From assembly GCA_024232355.1 (NCBI GenBank), contig JAAEPW010000578.1, positions 1 to 64,000 of the forward strand: 64,000 bases of DNA. The letters run 5' to 3'. Shown here one piece after another: positions 53,685 through 61,558 of this stretch (position 1 is the first letter of the stretch; the number at the start of each line of letters is the position of its first letter). The notes under the pieces were generated by a model. It searched no databases, was not told where the DNA came from, and saw only the letters and a list, made by a program, of their open reading frames with translations. A program made the translations under genes and the position numbers. The DNA comes from Chloroflexota bacterium (GTDB lineage: Bacteria; Chloroflexota; Anaerolineae; B4-G1).

Positions 53685-53909
53685 ATGGGTATCTATCTTA
53701 ACATTGCTCAAATCATCATCAGTGTCGCACTGATTGCCATTATCCTCTTTCAGGTCAGGAGTGGTGGTATGGGGGGAGTTTTTGGCGGCACAGAAACTGC
53801 TGTTTACAAGACACGACGAGGCGTAGAACGCACGCTTTTTAATTTCACGATTGGCCTGTCCATCGCATTTTTCATCATCACCATTCTCAATGTAATCGCC
53901 ACCGGCTAA
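53685..53909 (+). CDS. secG: SecG preprotein translocase subunit
   Basis: 74 residues with two membrane helices joined by the SecG loop SGGMGGVFGG. The N-terminal helix has ILFQVRSGG and the C-terminal one ends in IATG. SecG is the third subunit of the SecYEG channel and assists SecA-driven export, which the giant secreted proteins of this window would need. It has its own promoter and a hairpin behind it. Confidence 0.9.
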   Translation: MGIYLNIAQIIISVALIAIILFQVRSGGMGGVFGGTETAVYKTRRGVERTLFNFTIGLSIAFFIITILNVIATG

Positions 53910-53929
53910 CACAAATTGACGCGAGCCAG

Positions 53930-53966
53930 GGTGCTTTGGGGAAACAATGCTCTCAAAGCACCTTTA
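53930..53966 (+). terminator. Hairpin after secG
   Basis: Nine-base arms GGTGCTTTG (53930-53938) and CAAAGCACC (53954-53962) followed by TTTAACTT. Confidence 0.55.
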
Positions 53967-54008
53967 ACTTGTTATAAAGGATCGTAGGCACGAGGGGGCC
54001 GATAGCGC

Positions 54009-55691
54009 GTGACCCGGTATATCCGTTGGCAGATTCTTCTCATTGTCCTCGGCGTCGTATTGGTAGGTATCCTGTTAACTTACCTGGCCATCAACTATAC
54101 CACGGTGCTTCGTCCTGGCCAGGGAGGGACCTACGTTGAGGGTGTCGCTGGCATTCCGCATCATCTAAACCCACTGCTATTGAACGGCCATAATGGGGTT
54201 GACCGTGACCTCTGCGCGTTGCTATTCAGTGGCCTAACGCGCCTGAATGATCGTGGAGAGATCGAGGTTGATCTAGCTCGGGAGTGGGAATCGACCCCTG
54301 ACGGTTTGAGCTATACGTTTCATCTTCGCTCAAATGCTTACTGGCACGACGGCACCCCTGTTACTGCCGCTGACGTGCTTTTCACCATTGAACTGCTCCA
54401 GGACCCCGAGTTTCCTGGTTCTCCCGTTTTGGGGTCTAGGATCTGGCAAGCGATTGCGGTTGAGCAAGTGGATCGCCGTACCGTGCGTTTCACCCTCTCT
54501 GAGCCGTACACCCCGTTTCTTGATTATACAACTGTTGGCATTTTACCTGCCCATTTATTGCAAGGTGTTCGCGCTGCTGATTTGTCGAGTGTGGAATTCA
54601 ATTTCAACCCGGTTGGGAGTGGTCCTTTTCAATTGGCAGAAATTGAGGTCGTGGACGAAACGATCACGTCTATGGTACTAGAGCAGTTTCCTCGTCATTA
54701 CAAAACTCAACCATATCTGGATCGCATCCAGTTTCGTTTTTATCCCAGTTACCAGACAGTTCTCAATGCCTATGAAATGGGTGAGGTTGAAGGGGTTGCG
54801 CGGATCACTTCTACCGATTTGCCACGCGCGCGTGCTTTCCCCAACCTAGACCTCTTTTCGACACAGATCGCCGAGTACGGGCTCGTATTCTTCAATCTGA
54901 GACGCTCAGATCGGGCATTTGCTCAGGCCCCAGAGGTGCGGCAAGCGCTTTTGTATGCCATCGACCGGCAGCGGATTGTGGATGATGCCCTGGATGGTCA
55001 GGCGGTGGTCACCCACAATCCCTTTATCCCTGGCACTTGGGCCTACAAGGATGATATCACTCGCTATGAACGCGACTATGATATGGCAAGTGCATTATTG
55101 GACGGGGTTGGGTGGACACGATCATCAGAGGATGGCGGTGTGCGCCGCAAGGATGGTCAGGATTTGGTGTTCACGTTGCTTACGTCAAGTGAGCCAGAAC
55201 GGATAGCGGTCTCCCAGATGCTGGTGGAACAGTGGGCGACCATTGGAGTCACGGTCACGATCCAAGCTGTTTCGCCATTAGAGATGCGCGAGGCATTGGA
55301 AGCGCGTAACTTTGACGCGGTTCTTGTCCATGTTGCCTTGCCCGGTGATCCCGATCCGTATCCTTTTTGGCACGAGACCCAAGTTGAAACTGGCCAAAAT
55401 TACGCTGGGTTCGTTGATCGTCGTGCCAGCGAGGTGATTGAGCAGGCACGGATTACGATTGATCGTACAAGTCGACAGGTGTTGTACGACGAATTTCAAG
55501 AGATATTTGCCTATCAGGTACCAGCCTTGATGCTCTATGTGCCAGTTTATACCTATGGTGTGGATGTACGTATTCACAATGTGCGGATTAGCCCATTGAT
55601 GGTTCCATCTGATCGCTTTCGCACCATTTCCGATTGGTGGATTGTTCCTCGCCGTGTTTTCGTGAGCGAATCAGAAGCCAATCGTCCTTGA
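54009..55691 (+). CDS. Extracytoplasmic peptide/solute-binding protein (SBP family 5), orphan
   Basis: 560 residues from GTG 54009. One N-terminal hydrophobic helix (ILLIVLGVVLVGILLTYLAI) with no lipobox Cys, so it is probably membrane-anchored or cleaved by signal peptidase I. The binding domain shows the family 5 motifs: HHLNPLL, LCALLFSGLTRLNDRGEI, AREWESTPDGLSYTFHLRSNAYWHDGTPVTAADV (pieces thereof) and EVRQALLYAIDRQRIVD. Such proteins bind oligopeptides, nickel or glycosides for ABC import. No permease or ATPase gene is next to it, so it must use a distant transporter or act alone. A tRNA gene follows. Confidence 0.9.
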   Translation: MTRYIRWQILLIVLGVVLVGILLTYLAINYTTVLRPGQGGTYVEGVAGIPHHLNPLLLNGHNGVDRDLCALLFSGLTRLNDRGEIEVDLAREWESTPDGLSYTFHLRSNAYWHDGTPVTAADVLFTIELLQDPEFPGSPVLGSRIWQAIAVEQVDRRTVRFTLSEPYTPFLDYTTVGILPAHLLQGVRAADLSSVEFNFNPVGSGPFQLAEIEVVDETITSMVLEQFPRHYKTQPYLDRIQFRFYPSYQTVLNAYEMGEVEGVARITSTDLPRARAFPNLDLFSTQIAEYGLVFFNLRRSDRAFAQAPEVRQALLYAIDRQRIVDDALDGQAVVTHNPFIPGTWAYKDDITRYERDYDMASALLDGVGWTRSSEDGGVRRKDGQDLVFTLLTSSEPERIAVSQMLVEQWATIGVTVTIQAVSPLEMREALEARNFDAVLVHVALPGDPDPYPFWHETQVETGQNYAGFVDRRASEVIEQARITIDRTSRQVLYDEFQEIFAYQVPALMLYVPVYTYGVDVRIHNVRISPLMVPSDRFRTISDWWIVPRRVFVSESEANRP

Positions 55692-55715
55692 CAACGCAAG
55701 TGTTTCGTGTAAAAT
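55688..55715 (+). promoter_or_regulatory. tRNA-Leu promoter
   Basis: TTGACA (55688-55693) overlaps the stop codon of the upstream gene; 16 bases, then TAAAAT (55710-55715). Confidence 0.6.
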
Positions 55716-55744
55716 ATAGCGGCTCTACTCGATAAAGTGAGCAA

Positions 55745-55829
55745 GCCGAAGTGGCGGAACAGGCAGACGCGCTGCGTTCAGGGCGCAGTGGGCTTTATGC
55801 CCATGTGGGTTCAACTCCCACCTTCGGCA
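55745..55829 (+). tRNA. tRNA-Leu (CAG)
   Basis: 85 bases. Acceptor stem GCCGAAG (55745-55751) with CTTCGGC (55822-55828), anticodon stem CTGCG/CGCAG with loop TTCAGGG giving anticodon CAG, a long variable arm and T-loop GGGTTCAACTCCC. The long variable arm and the anticodon agree on leucine. CCA is not encoded. Confidence 0.95.
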
Positions 55830-55872
55830 TTTTTGCAGATATGACAATTGTGATGTTTGTTCAAACGTAACT

Positions 55873-55909
55873 AAAAAGGAGCCTCTATTTTACAGAGGCT
55901 CCTTTTTTT
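55873..55909 (+). terminator. Intrinsic terminator after tRNA-Leu
   Basis: A 14-base stem (55873-55886 with 55894-55907) containing GGAGCCTCT/AGAGGCTCC, with a T-run to 55909; the A-run on the other side allows it to stop the converging cytochrome gene as well. Confidence 0.85.
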
Positions 55910-55961
55910 ATGCTAGTTACCAGGGTAGGCGCACTATTTGATACCAAGGGTCATGCGCAAG

Positions 55962-57212
55962 CTACGGCCTATCGTGGTAGCCCATTGCCTTTTCGATCAA
56001 TTCTTCGTCAGTCCTAGGTGTGGCCGATCCTCCCTCCACGTGACAACTCCGGCAGGCAAAGTTCAGGCCAAGCTGTGACAGGGCTTCTGAGCCATCTTCA
56101 TTGAACTGGCTGATCTGTTCAGGATCGATAGCCATGAGATGCGTGCGGATGTCGCCCGTAAACATCTCTGCGTTACCTACGGCGCTCTTGGTCACACGGG
56201 GCATATGGCAGTCGATGCACTCGGCCACAGCCGGATGCACTTGAGAATCTTGATATGTGGCCTTCTCAAAGTGACAGTTTTCACACTGAGTGCGCGCCGT
56301 TTGCTCGCTGGCCTGGCGCAACTGGATAACGCCGGCGTGGGGATCGTGGCACACAACACAGTCGATGGTAATGTGCTTGCTTTGGAACAGTTCTTCGTAC
56401 TGCTCGTGGTGCTTGATAAAGCCACCACTGGCATTCACTCCCTCAGGCGCGCCGCGCAAGTGGCACTCACCGCATAATTCGGAATCGCGGTCCACTTCCA
56501 TACGGACACCATAAGGGTTTTCAGTATGGAGGCTACCTGGACCGTGGCATTCCTCACACGTGACGCCCGGTTCGGACCAGGTACCAACTAGCCCAGGCAG
56601 ATCATCCTGATTTCCGGTAGGGTTGTAGCCAGTGGTGTGGCAGGGGCCACAGTTATAGGGTTTGTTCTCCTCACCGGCGTGGTAGCCAACCCAACCGGCG
56701 TCGTTGCCTACGATTTCATTGGCAAAGTTGTACTGGGTGGTGGCATCGGCATCTCCGGTGATGATGTAGCCGTTCTCGTCAATAAAGCGAGCTTTCCAAT
56801 TGTATCCACCAATGACGTAGGTAACATCATCCCATGTATAGCCCTCGGGCGGCTCGGGAACCTCGGTGAAGGGATACTCTGGCGGCTGGCCGTCCACGAC
56901 CGGGTTGAGCTTGTAGGCATGACCCGATTGCATCAAGACGCCATAGATCTCTTCGTGGCACCCACTGCACGTCTCTGAACCAGCGTACTCAGCGCCAGCT
57001 GGTGCCGCAGCGGCATCCCCACCACTTTCACCAGCGGGTCCTTGCGGACCTTCTGATCCAGCGGGTCCTTGCGGACCTTCTGATCCAGCGGGTCCTTGCG
57101 GACCTTCTGGTCCAGCGGGTCCTTGTGCCCCTTCAGATCCACAGGAAGTCAAAAGTGCCACAACCAGGATCATGGTCACAATACCCAGAAAAGTAAAATG
57201 TTTTCTTTGCAT
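55962..57212 (-). CDS. Octaheme c-type cytochrome lipoprotein with collagen-like stalk
   Basis: 416 residues. Lipobox LLTSC at residues 20-24 predicts lipid anchoring outside the cytoplasmic membrane. Residues about 28-63 are collagen-like (GPQGPAG repeats). Eight CxxCH heme motifs follow: CSGCH, CGPCH, CEECH, CGECH, CVVCH, CENCH, CIDCH and CRSCH, with extra histidines (SGHAYK, SLHTEN, KHHEQY, SKHITI) as likely distal ligands. It resembles cytochrome c554/doxx-type multiheme proteins that carry electrons or reduce N/S compounds; which one cannot be told. ATG 57212 is preceded by AGGAGA. It is divergent from a two-component system that may regulate it. Confidence 0.9.
   Translation of the reverse strand: MQRKHFTFLGIVTMILVVALLTSCGSEGAQGPAGPEGPQGPAGSEGPQGPAGSEGPQGPAGESGGDAAAAPAGAEYAGSETCSGCHEEIYGVLMQSGHAYKLNPVVDGQPPEYPFTEVPEPPEGYTWDDVTYVIGGYNWKARFIDENGYIITGDADATTQYNFANEIVGNDAGWVGYHAGEENKPYNCGPCHTTGYNPTGNQDDLPGLVGTWSEPGVTCEECHGPGSLHTENPYGVRMEVDRDSELCGECHLRGAPEGVNASGGFIKHHEQYEELFQSKHITIDCVVCHDPHAGVIQLRQASEQTARTQCENCHFEKATYQDSQVHPAVAECIDCHMPRVTKSAVGNAEMFTGDIRTHLMAIDPEQISQFNEDGSEALSQLGLNFACRSCHVEGGSATPRTDEELIEKAMGYHDRP
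57031..57130 (-). repeat. 27-bp tandem repeat in the collagen-like coding region
   Basis: Copies start at 57031, 57058, 57085 and (partial, diverged) 57112, each opening with CCAGCGGGTCCTTG. Each encodes nine residues, GPQGPAGSE. Identical copies make length variation by slippage likely. Confidence 0.88.
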
Positions 57213-57232
57213 AGTCTTTTTATCTCCTAATC

Positions 57233-57261
57233 ATCATACTCAAGTGTTTTGCACAGTTCTA
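57233..57261 (-). promoter_or_regulatory. Candidate cytochrome promoter
   Basis: Minus-strand TAGAAC (57261-57256), 17 bases, TATGAT (57238-57233). The match is moderate. The rest of 57213-57510 holds no gene. Confidence 0.42.
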
Positions 57262-57461
57262 AAAATAGTGAGAACCAATATGTTTTCGAATATGCACCTC
57301 CCTTTTTGTATCTCTTGTCTTGCCAATCTCACCACTTTTGACGGGATATTTCTGGACAACCTGCGCTGAGGAATTAGATACAAATCTCCTAGTCAGTATA
57401 CCACTTTCGACGCCAACAATCATCTGGCACTTGACCCCTTTTTCACGGTACCTTGCGGCAA

Positions 57462-57490
57462 TTGTAAAGCGCATGTCTTGGTGCTATAAT
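57462..57490 (+). promoter_or_regulatory. Promoter of the two-component operon
   Basis: TTGTAA (57462-57467), 17 bases, TATAAT (57485-57490). ATG follows at 57511. Confidence 0.6.
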
Positions 57491-57510
57491 AACGCGAAAG
57501 GGTATTCTCC

Positions 57511-58938
57511 ATGGTTACACTGACTGATGTTCTAGAAATCAACTGGATCATCCTGTACTTTGTTTACGGGCAGGTCTTTTTCATTATGGGTTTGATGACC
57601 GGGCTCCAGTGGCGTTACCAGAGCCGCCTGGAGTTAGCCCGCGCGCTGCCGTGGCTGGCAGCCTTTGGCATTGCCCACGGGCTGACCGAGTGGGGTTATA
57701 TCTTTGTTCCCCTACAGGCACTGTACCTGTCTGATTCGGCCGTACGCCTGATGCTTGTTGCTCATTTGTCACTCTTGGCCATTTCATTCTATTTCATACT
57801 ACAGTTTGGTATAGAGTTGCTTCTGCCGCTTTGGCCACGGCATCGCTGGTTACGGGCGCTACCGGGTGCATTGCTGCTTTTGTGGGGAGGGGTGACCATT
57901 CTTCGAGGAATGCGGATGGATGATCCGCTCAACGTGTTGATAGCCATTGGGGACAGTTGGAGCCGCTACCTTCTTTGTCTCCCTGGTTCGATCCTAGCTT
58001 TCTTGGGACTTGGTCGTCAGGCCCGACAGGTGCGCCAGATGGATCTGCCGCGCATAGCCGTTTACTTGAACGGAGCTGCTTTGGCTTTTCTTGTGTATGC
58101 ATTTGTCGGTGGCCTTATCGTGCCTACAGCGCCAGTCTTTCCGGCCAACTTTTTGAATTACTCTTTTGTCAACGAGATAATTCGTGTTCCGGTTCCGGTC
58201 TTTCGCTCACTGTGTGGTTTGGCAATGGCCGTTTTTGTGGTCCGTTCCCTGAAAGTGTTCAAGGTAGAAGTCGACTATCGCATTACTGAGATGGAGCAAG
58301 CTCAAATTCTTGCCACTGACCGGGAGCGGATCGGACGGGAACTGCACGACGGCATCATCCAGAACATCTATGCTGCTGGCCTGACCCTAGAGCGTATGCA
58401 GCGCCGTATGACCCAAGACCCTGATCGAGCGCATAAACTCCAGGCCGTACTGAACATTCTCAACCAGACTGCCCAAGACGTCCGTAACTATATTTTTGAC
58501 CTGCGAGTAGCAGAACAGACCCACGAATTGGAAACGGTGTTGGAAGATCTGGTCCGCGATCTCCGACTCGACACCTTGTTGGAGGTAAACCTGCACGTAG
58601 TAGGGCAGCGTTCTCGACGGATAGGCCCGCAGCAAGTGGCGCATTTGACTCAAATCGCTCGCGAGGCGTTGAGCAACGTCGTGCAACATGCCCAAGCTCG
58701 ATACGTCTCGGTGAACTTGAATTATGCTGATGATGGTGTACGCTTAAAAATCGCTGATGACGGCCAGGGGATCGCTTTGGAAACTCTACAAGATGACCAT
58801 ATTTCAGGCTACGGCATCGCCAACATTCAGGAGAGAATTCGCCAGATGGAAGGAGAGTTCTCTCTAGAGAGCAGCCACGGTCACGGATTTCAACTGTTTG
58901 TAACAATTCCGTACACTGACGATCAAGATCAGAGCTAA
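57511..58938 (+). CDS. NarL-type sensor histidine kinase with multi-helix membrane sensor
   Basis: 475 residues. Seven hydrophobic segments fill residues about 10-245, with no separate extracytoplasmic domain, so the signal may be sensed in the membrane. The HisKA_3 dimerisation domain has RERIGRELHDGIIQNIYAAG with the phosphorylated His near residue 278. The ATPase domain has AREALSNVVQHAQA, DDGQGI and GYGIANIQERIRQMEG. It phosphorylates the response regulator encoded 20 bases downstream. The operon is divergent from the octaheme cytochrome gene, which could be a target; that is inference. Confidence 0.92.
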   Translation: MVTLTDVLEINWIILYFVYGQVFFIMGLMTGLQWRYQSRLELARALPWLAAFGIAHGLTEWGYIFVPLQALYLSDSAVRLMLVAHLSLLAISFYFILQFGIELLLPLWPRHRWLRALPGALLLLWGGVTILRGMRMDDPLNVLIAIGDSWSRYLLCLPGSILAFLGLGRQARQVRQMDLPRIAVYLNGAALAFLVYAFVGGLIVPTAPVFPANFLNYSFVNEIIRVPVPVFRSLCGLAMAVFVVRSLKVFKVEVDYRITEMEQAQILATDRERIGRELHDGIIQNIYAAGLTLERMQRRMTQDPDRAHKLQAVLNILNQTAQDVRNYIFDLRVAEQTHELETVLEDLVRDLRLDTLLEVNLHVVGQRSRRIGPQQVAHLTQIAREALSNVVQHAQARYVSVNLNYADDGVRLKIADDGQGIALETLQDDHISGYGIANIQERIRQMEGEFSLESSHGHGFQLFVTIPYTDDQDQS

Positions 58939-58958
58939 AAGAGCAAGAGGCAACAACG

Positions 58959-59609
58959 ATGAATTTAAAGATACTGCTGGTAGATGATCACGAGGTAGTG
59001 CGCTTGGGAGTGCGGGCACTCATCAATGACGAGCCGGGGATGGAGGTGGTAGGCGAAGCTGGTACGGTTCGTGAAGCAGTAAACCAGGCGAAAAGACTGC
59101 TCCCTGATGTTGTTGTATTGGATATGCGCTTGCCGGATGGCCATGGAGTGGACGTCTGCCGAAAGCTCAAAAGGGATCTTCCCGAGATCCGCATCATCAT
59201 ACTGACTTCATTCCCCGACGACGAGATGATCCTGGATGCCATAGCTTGTGGGGCCGATGGCTATGTTCTGAAGCAGATCGGTTCTGACGAACTGATCAAT
59301 GCTCTACAGCATGTGGGGCGTGGCGAGAGTCTCTTGGACCCGTCGATTACGGACCGTGTCTTTGCCAGAATAAAAGAGTTCAGACAGAAAGAGTGGGCTC
59401 ATGCATTCGCCAGCCTGAATTCCCGAGAGATGCAAATACTGGCCCGTGTCACCGAAGGGGAGACCAATCGAGAGATCGGCAATGTTCTGAGCCTGAGTGA
59501 AAGAACTGTGCGCAACTATGTCAGTAGTATCTTGAGCAAACTGAATCTCATATCTCGGGCACAGGCAGCCGCTTATGCTGCCCGGCATCGTATTGAGGAT
59601 TATGTGTGA
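58959..59609 (+). CDS. NarL/LuxR-family response regulator
   Basis: 216 residues. Receiver domain 1-120: LLVDDHEVVR, phospho-acceptor Asp in VVVLDMRLPDG, conserved Thr/Lys in ILTSFPDD and YVLKQIGSDE. C-terminal LuxR helix-turn-helix: LNSREMQILARVTEGETNREIG and LSERTVRNYVSSILSKL. It is cotranscribed with the sensor kinase and binds DNA as a dimer after phosphorylation. Targets are not shown by this sequence. Confidence 0.94.
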   Translation: MNLKILLVDDHEVVRLGVRALINDEPGMEVVGEAGTVREAVNQAKRLLPDVVVLDMRLPDGHGVDVCRKLKRDLPEIRIIILTSFPDDEMILDAIACGADGYVLKQIGSDELINALQHVGRGESLLDPSITDRVFARIKEFRQKEWAHAFASLNSREMQILARVTEGETNREIGNVLSLSERTVRNYVSSILSKLNLISRAQAAAYAARHRIEDYV

Positions 59610-59672
59610 ATAGTTGCCTGTATCCTGTACTCAGCGAGCGACGGGTAGTGGAACGGGAGACGTTATTTATCT

Positions 59673-59950
59673 CTAATCATTGGTGATGGTGAAACGACAG
59701 GATAGTGTCCCTCTGCCCCGTGTTTTGCAAGTTGCTTCCACCACGCCATTGGCGATGGGCAGGCATGATCTTTTCAAGAGAAAAATAATTCTCAATCCCC
59801 CATGTGCCACGTACCGGGACACCATCCACGTTGAACTTTGAGCACCTCGATGATTTTTCTGATGACGTGGATGTCTTTGCCGAATTCGTCGGGCGTGTTG
59901 CATCGGTACGAGTGATAGAAATTGGTGTGAAACCGGATTGCAAGGAATAT
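59673..59950 (-). pseudogene. Decayed gene relic downstream of the MFS transporter
   Basis: Three reading frames each hold a protein-like stretch, in order along the minus strand: FHTNFYHSYR...TPDEFGKDIHVIRKIIEVL; then FNVDGVPVRGTWGIENYFSL in another frame; then GVVEATCKTRGRGTLSCRF ending at 59673 in a third. No start codon with a ribosome binding site precedes the first. The first two pieces look like the opening of a larger enzyme, possibly a glycosidase of the GH38/GH57 fold (weak, from memory); the last looks like a C-terminus. The best reading is a gene shortened by internal deletion and broken by frameshifts. Confidence 0.6.
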
Positions 59951-59951
59951 T

Positions 59952-61409
59952 CTAGGGCTGGCCTTGTGTCCGGGTATCGAATTTCCCCTGCACTCGAATG
60001 AGGACAAAAGAGGATAACAAAAAGAGCGCACCGTAAATGGCAAAAATGAGCGAGTACCCGATAGCCGGAGACTGGGGAGCACGCGTAGTGAAATAGTCGG
60101 CTATCGGCCCCCCGATGTAGGCTCCTACCGCCCCCGCGCCCGCTCCGGCCAGATTGGAAATGCCCAGGTATTTTCCGGCTTTTTCTTTGGGGACGATGTC
60201 TGTACCCAATGCCCAATTGCTTGTAAAAAAGATGCCCGTGGCAGCGCCGAGGAGACAAGCACCCACATATATCACGGTCATATTGGTCGATGCGATGAGC
60301 ACCAACGTGCCTATCGCTGCCACGATGCCACTGAGGGCCACCAGTTGCTTGCGCCCAATCCGGTCGGCGAGCCATCCACTGGGCAGTGCGCACAGCATGA
60401 TCAGGATGCCGACCATCATCATCAGTTGTGAGGCCGGGCCTGCGGCAGCCTCGCCTTCCAAACCCAGCCGGGCTTGCATAAAGTAGACGGCAAACCCCGA
60501 GATGTTTATGGCTCCAACGAGGAATGCCAGCCGGTTGATCACCCACCAGGAAAAGGACGGGTATCGCCGCGCCGCCTCGCCCCCAATGCTGATGCGCGCG
60601 CTCGCCCACACACCCACGACGACGGCGGTCACCATCGCCAGCAGCCCCACAATCCCCATCACAACCAAGAGCGTGGATAGCGAACTTGTCTCACTCATGA
60701 GTCTGCCTATCCATTTGACAGTTTCTCCCAGACCCAATATCACAACCGTAAAGACCAGCGTCATCGCTACGAGGCGTCCAAACAGTTGCCAATCTAATCT
60801 CTCAGGCGGTTCGCGTAGGGGTTCCTCGCGCACAAACATCGTGACGAGCATCGCCAGGAATAGGATGCTGATTTCCACCATGATGCCGCCCCACATCTGT
60901 TCCCTCGCAATCATGGGGCCGATAATGAGGGCGACGATGATGATGGGCAATAGATCCATCATCGACTTGACGCCAGAAAAGATACCGCGACGATCTTCTG
61001 GCACCAGGTCGGGAATCAGTCCCTGTCCCGCGCCGTGGGCAATGTTGGACGCGACCTGAGAGAGAATGGCAATTCCAAACAGGAACCAGTAGTCTGGCGA
61101 GGCCCCCATAGCGACCAGACAGACTATATTCATTAGTGTGCCGATCAGGATAAATGGCCGCCGCCGCCCCCATCGCAGGGTGCTGTGATCCGAGAGCATG
61201 CCTGCCAGCGCCTGGACTAGTAAGGCAGCCATCAGAGTGTAGAGGCGCAACTTTCCGTATGCGGCCCCCTGTTGATCAGAGCCGACGAATTTCTGTATCA
61301 GCAAAGGTTGGATCAGCCCGTTGGTCTGAGCCGCCGTCGTCGAGCCCAGCCAGTAGATATTGATCGTGATCAAGTGGACAAAGGTCAGGTTGTTTTTCTT
61401 TGATGTCAT
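59952..61409 (-). CDS. MFS transporter, SLC45/SUC-like
   Basis: 485 residues with twelve membrane helices. The loop 2-3 motif RWGRRRPFILIG near residues 79-90, with a second copy-like motif ADRIGRKQL in loop 8-9, fits the major facilitator superfamily and in particular the sucrose/sugar:cation symporter branch. It probably moves a sugar or glycoside across the membrane. ATG 61409 follows TTGGGGATG. The relic of a second gene starts straight after its stop codon, so an operon with a catabolic enzyme has probably been lost. Substrate is not certain. Confidence 0.85.
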   Translation of the reverse strand: MTSKKNNLTFVHLITINIYWLGSTTAAQTNGLIQPLLIQKFVGSDQQGAAYGKLRLYTLMAALLVQALAGMLSDHSTLRWGRRRPFILIGTLMNIVCLVAMGASPDYWFLFGIAILSQVASNIAHGAGQGLIPDLVPEDRRGIFSGVKSMMDLLPIIIVALIIGPMIAREQMWGGIMVEISILFLAMLVTMFVREEPLREPPERLDWQLFGRLVAMTLVFTVVILGLGETVKWIGRLMSETSSLSTLLVVMGIVGLLAMVTAVVVGVWASARISIGGEAARRYPSFSWWVINRLAFLVGAINISGFAVYFMQARLGLEGEAAAGPASQLMMMVGILIMLCALPSGWLADRIGRKQLVALSGIVAAIGTLVLIASTNMTVIYVGACLLGAATGIFFTSNWALGTDIVPKEKAGKYLGISNLAGAGAGAVGAYIGGPIADYFTTRAPQSPAIGYSLIFAIYGALFLLSSFVLIRVQGKFDTRTQGQP

Positions 61410-61448
61410 ATGTGCATCCCCAAGTGCTCTTGTTGGTTGTTTGGCCCA

Positions 61449-61477
61449 TTGTGCGCTGCGAATGGTTGATGTATACT
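61449..61477 (+). promoter_or_regulatory. Promoter of the zinc-ribbon protein gene
   Basis: TTGTGC (61449-61454), 17 bases, TATACT (61472-61477), with a leader of about 75 bases. Confidence 0.55.
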
Positions 61478-61558
61478 AGCCAGAATCAATGGATGTGGTG
61501 GGTCGGTGCATGGTACCCGGTTTTTTTATTATGACAAGTATCTTTTGGAAAGGTTGAG

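Noticed and set aside
57031..57130. A possible CRISPR or regulatory direct repeat array.
   Set aside because: The units are contiguous, without spacers, and encode collagen-like GPQGPAGSE.
59804..60001. A small plus-strand gene between the response regulator and the MFS gene.
   Set aside because: No ribosome binding site; the protein-like signal in this region is on the minus strand and is broken into frames.
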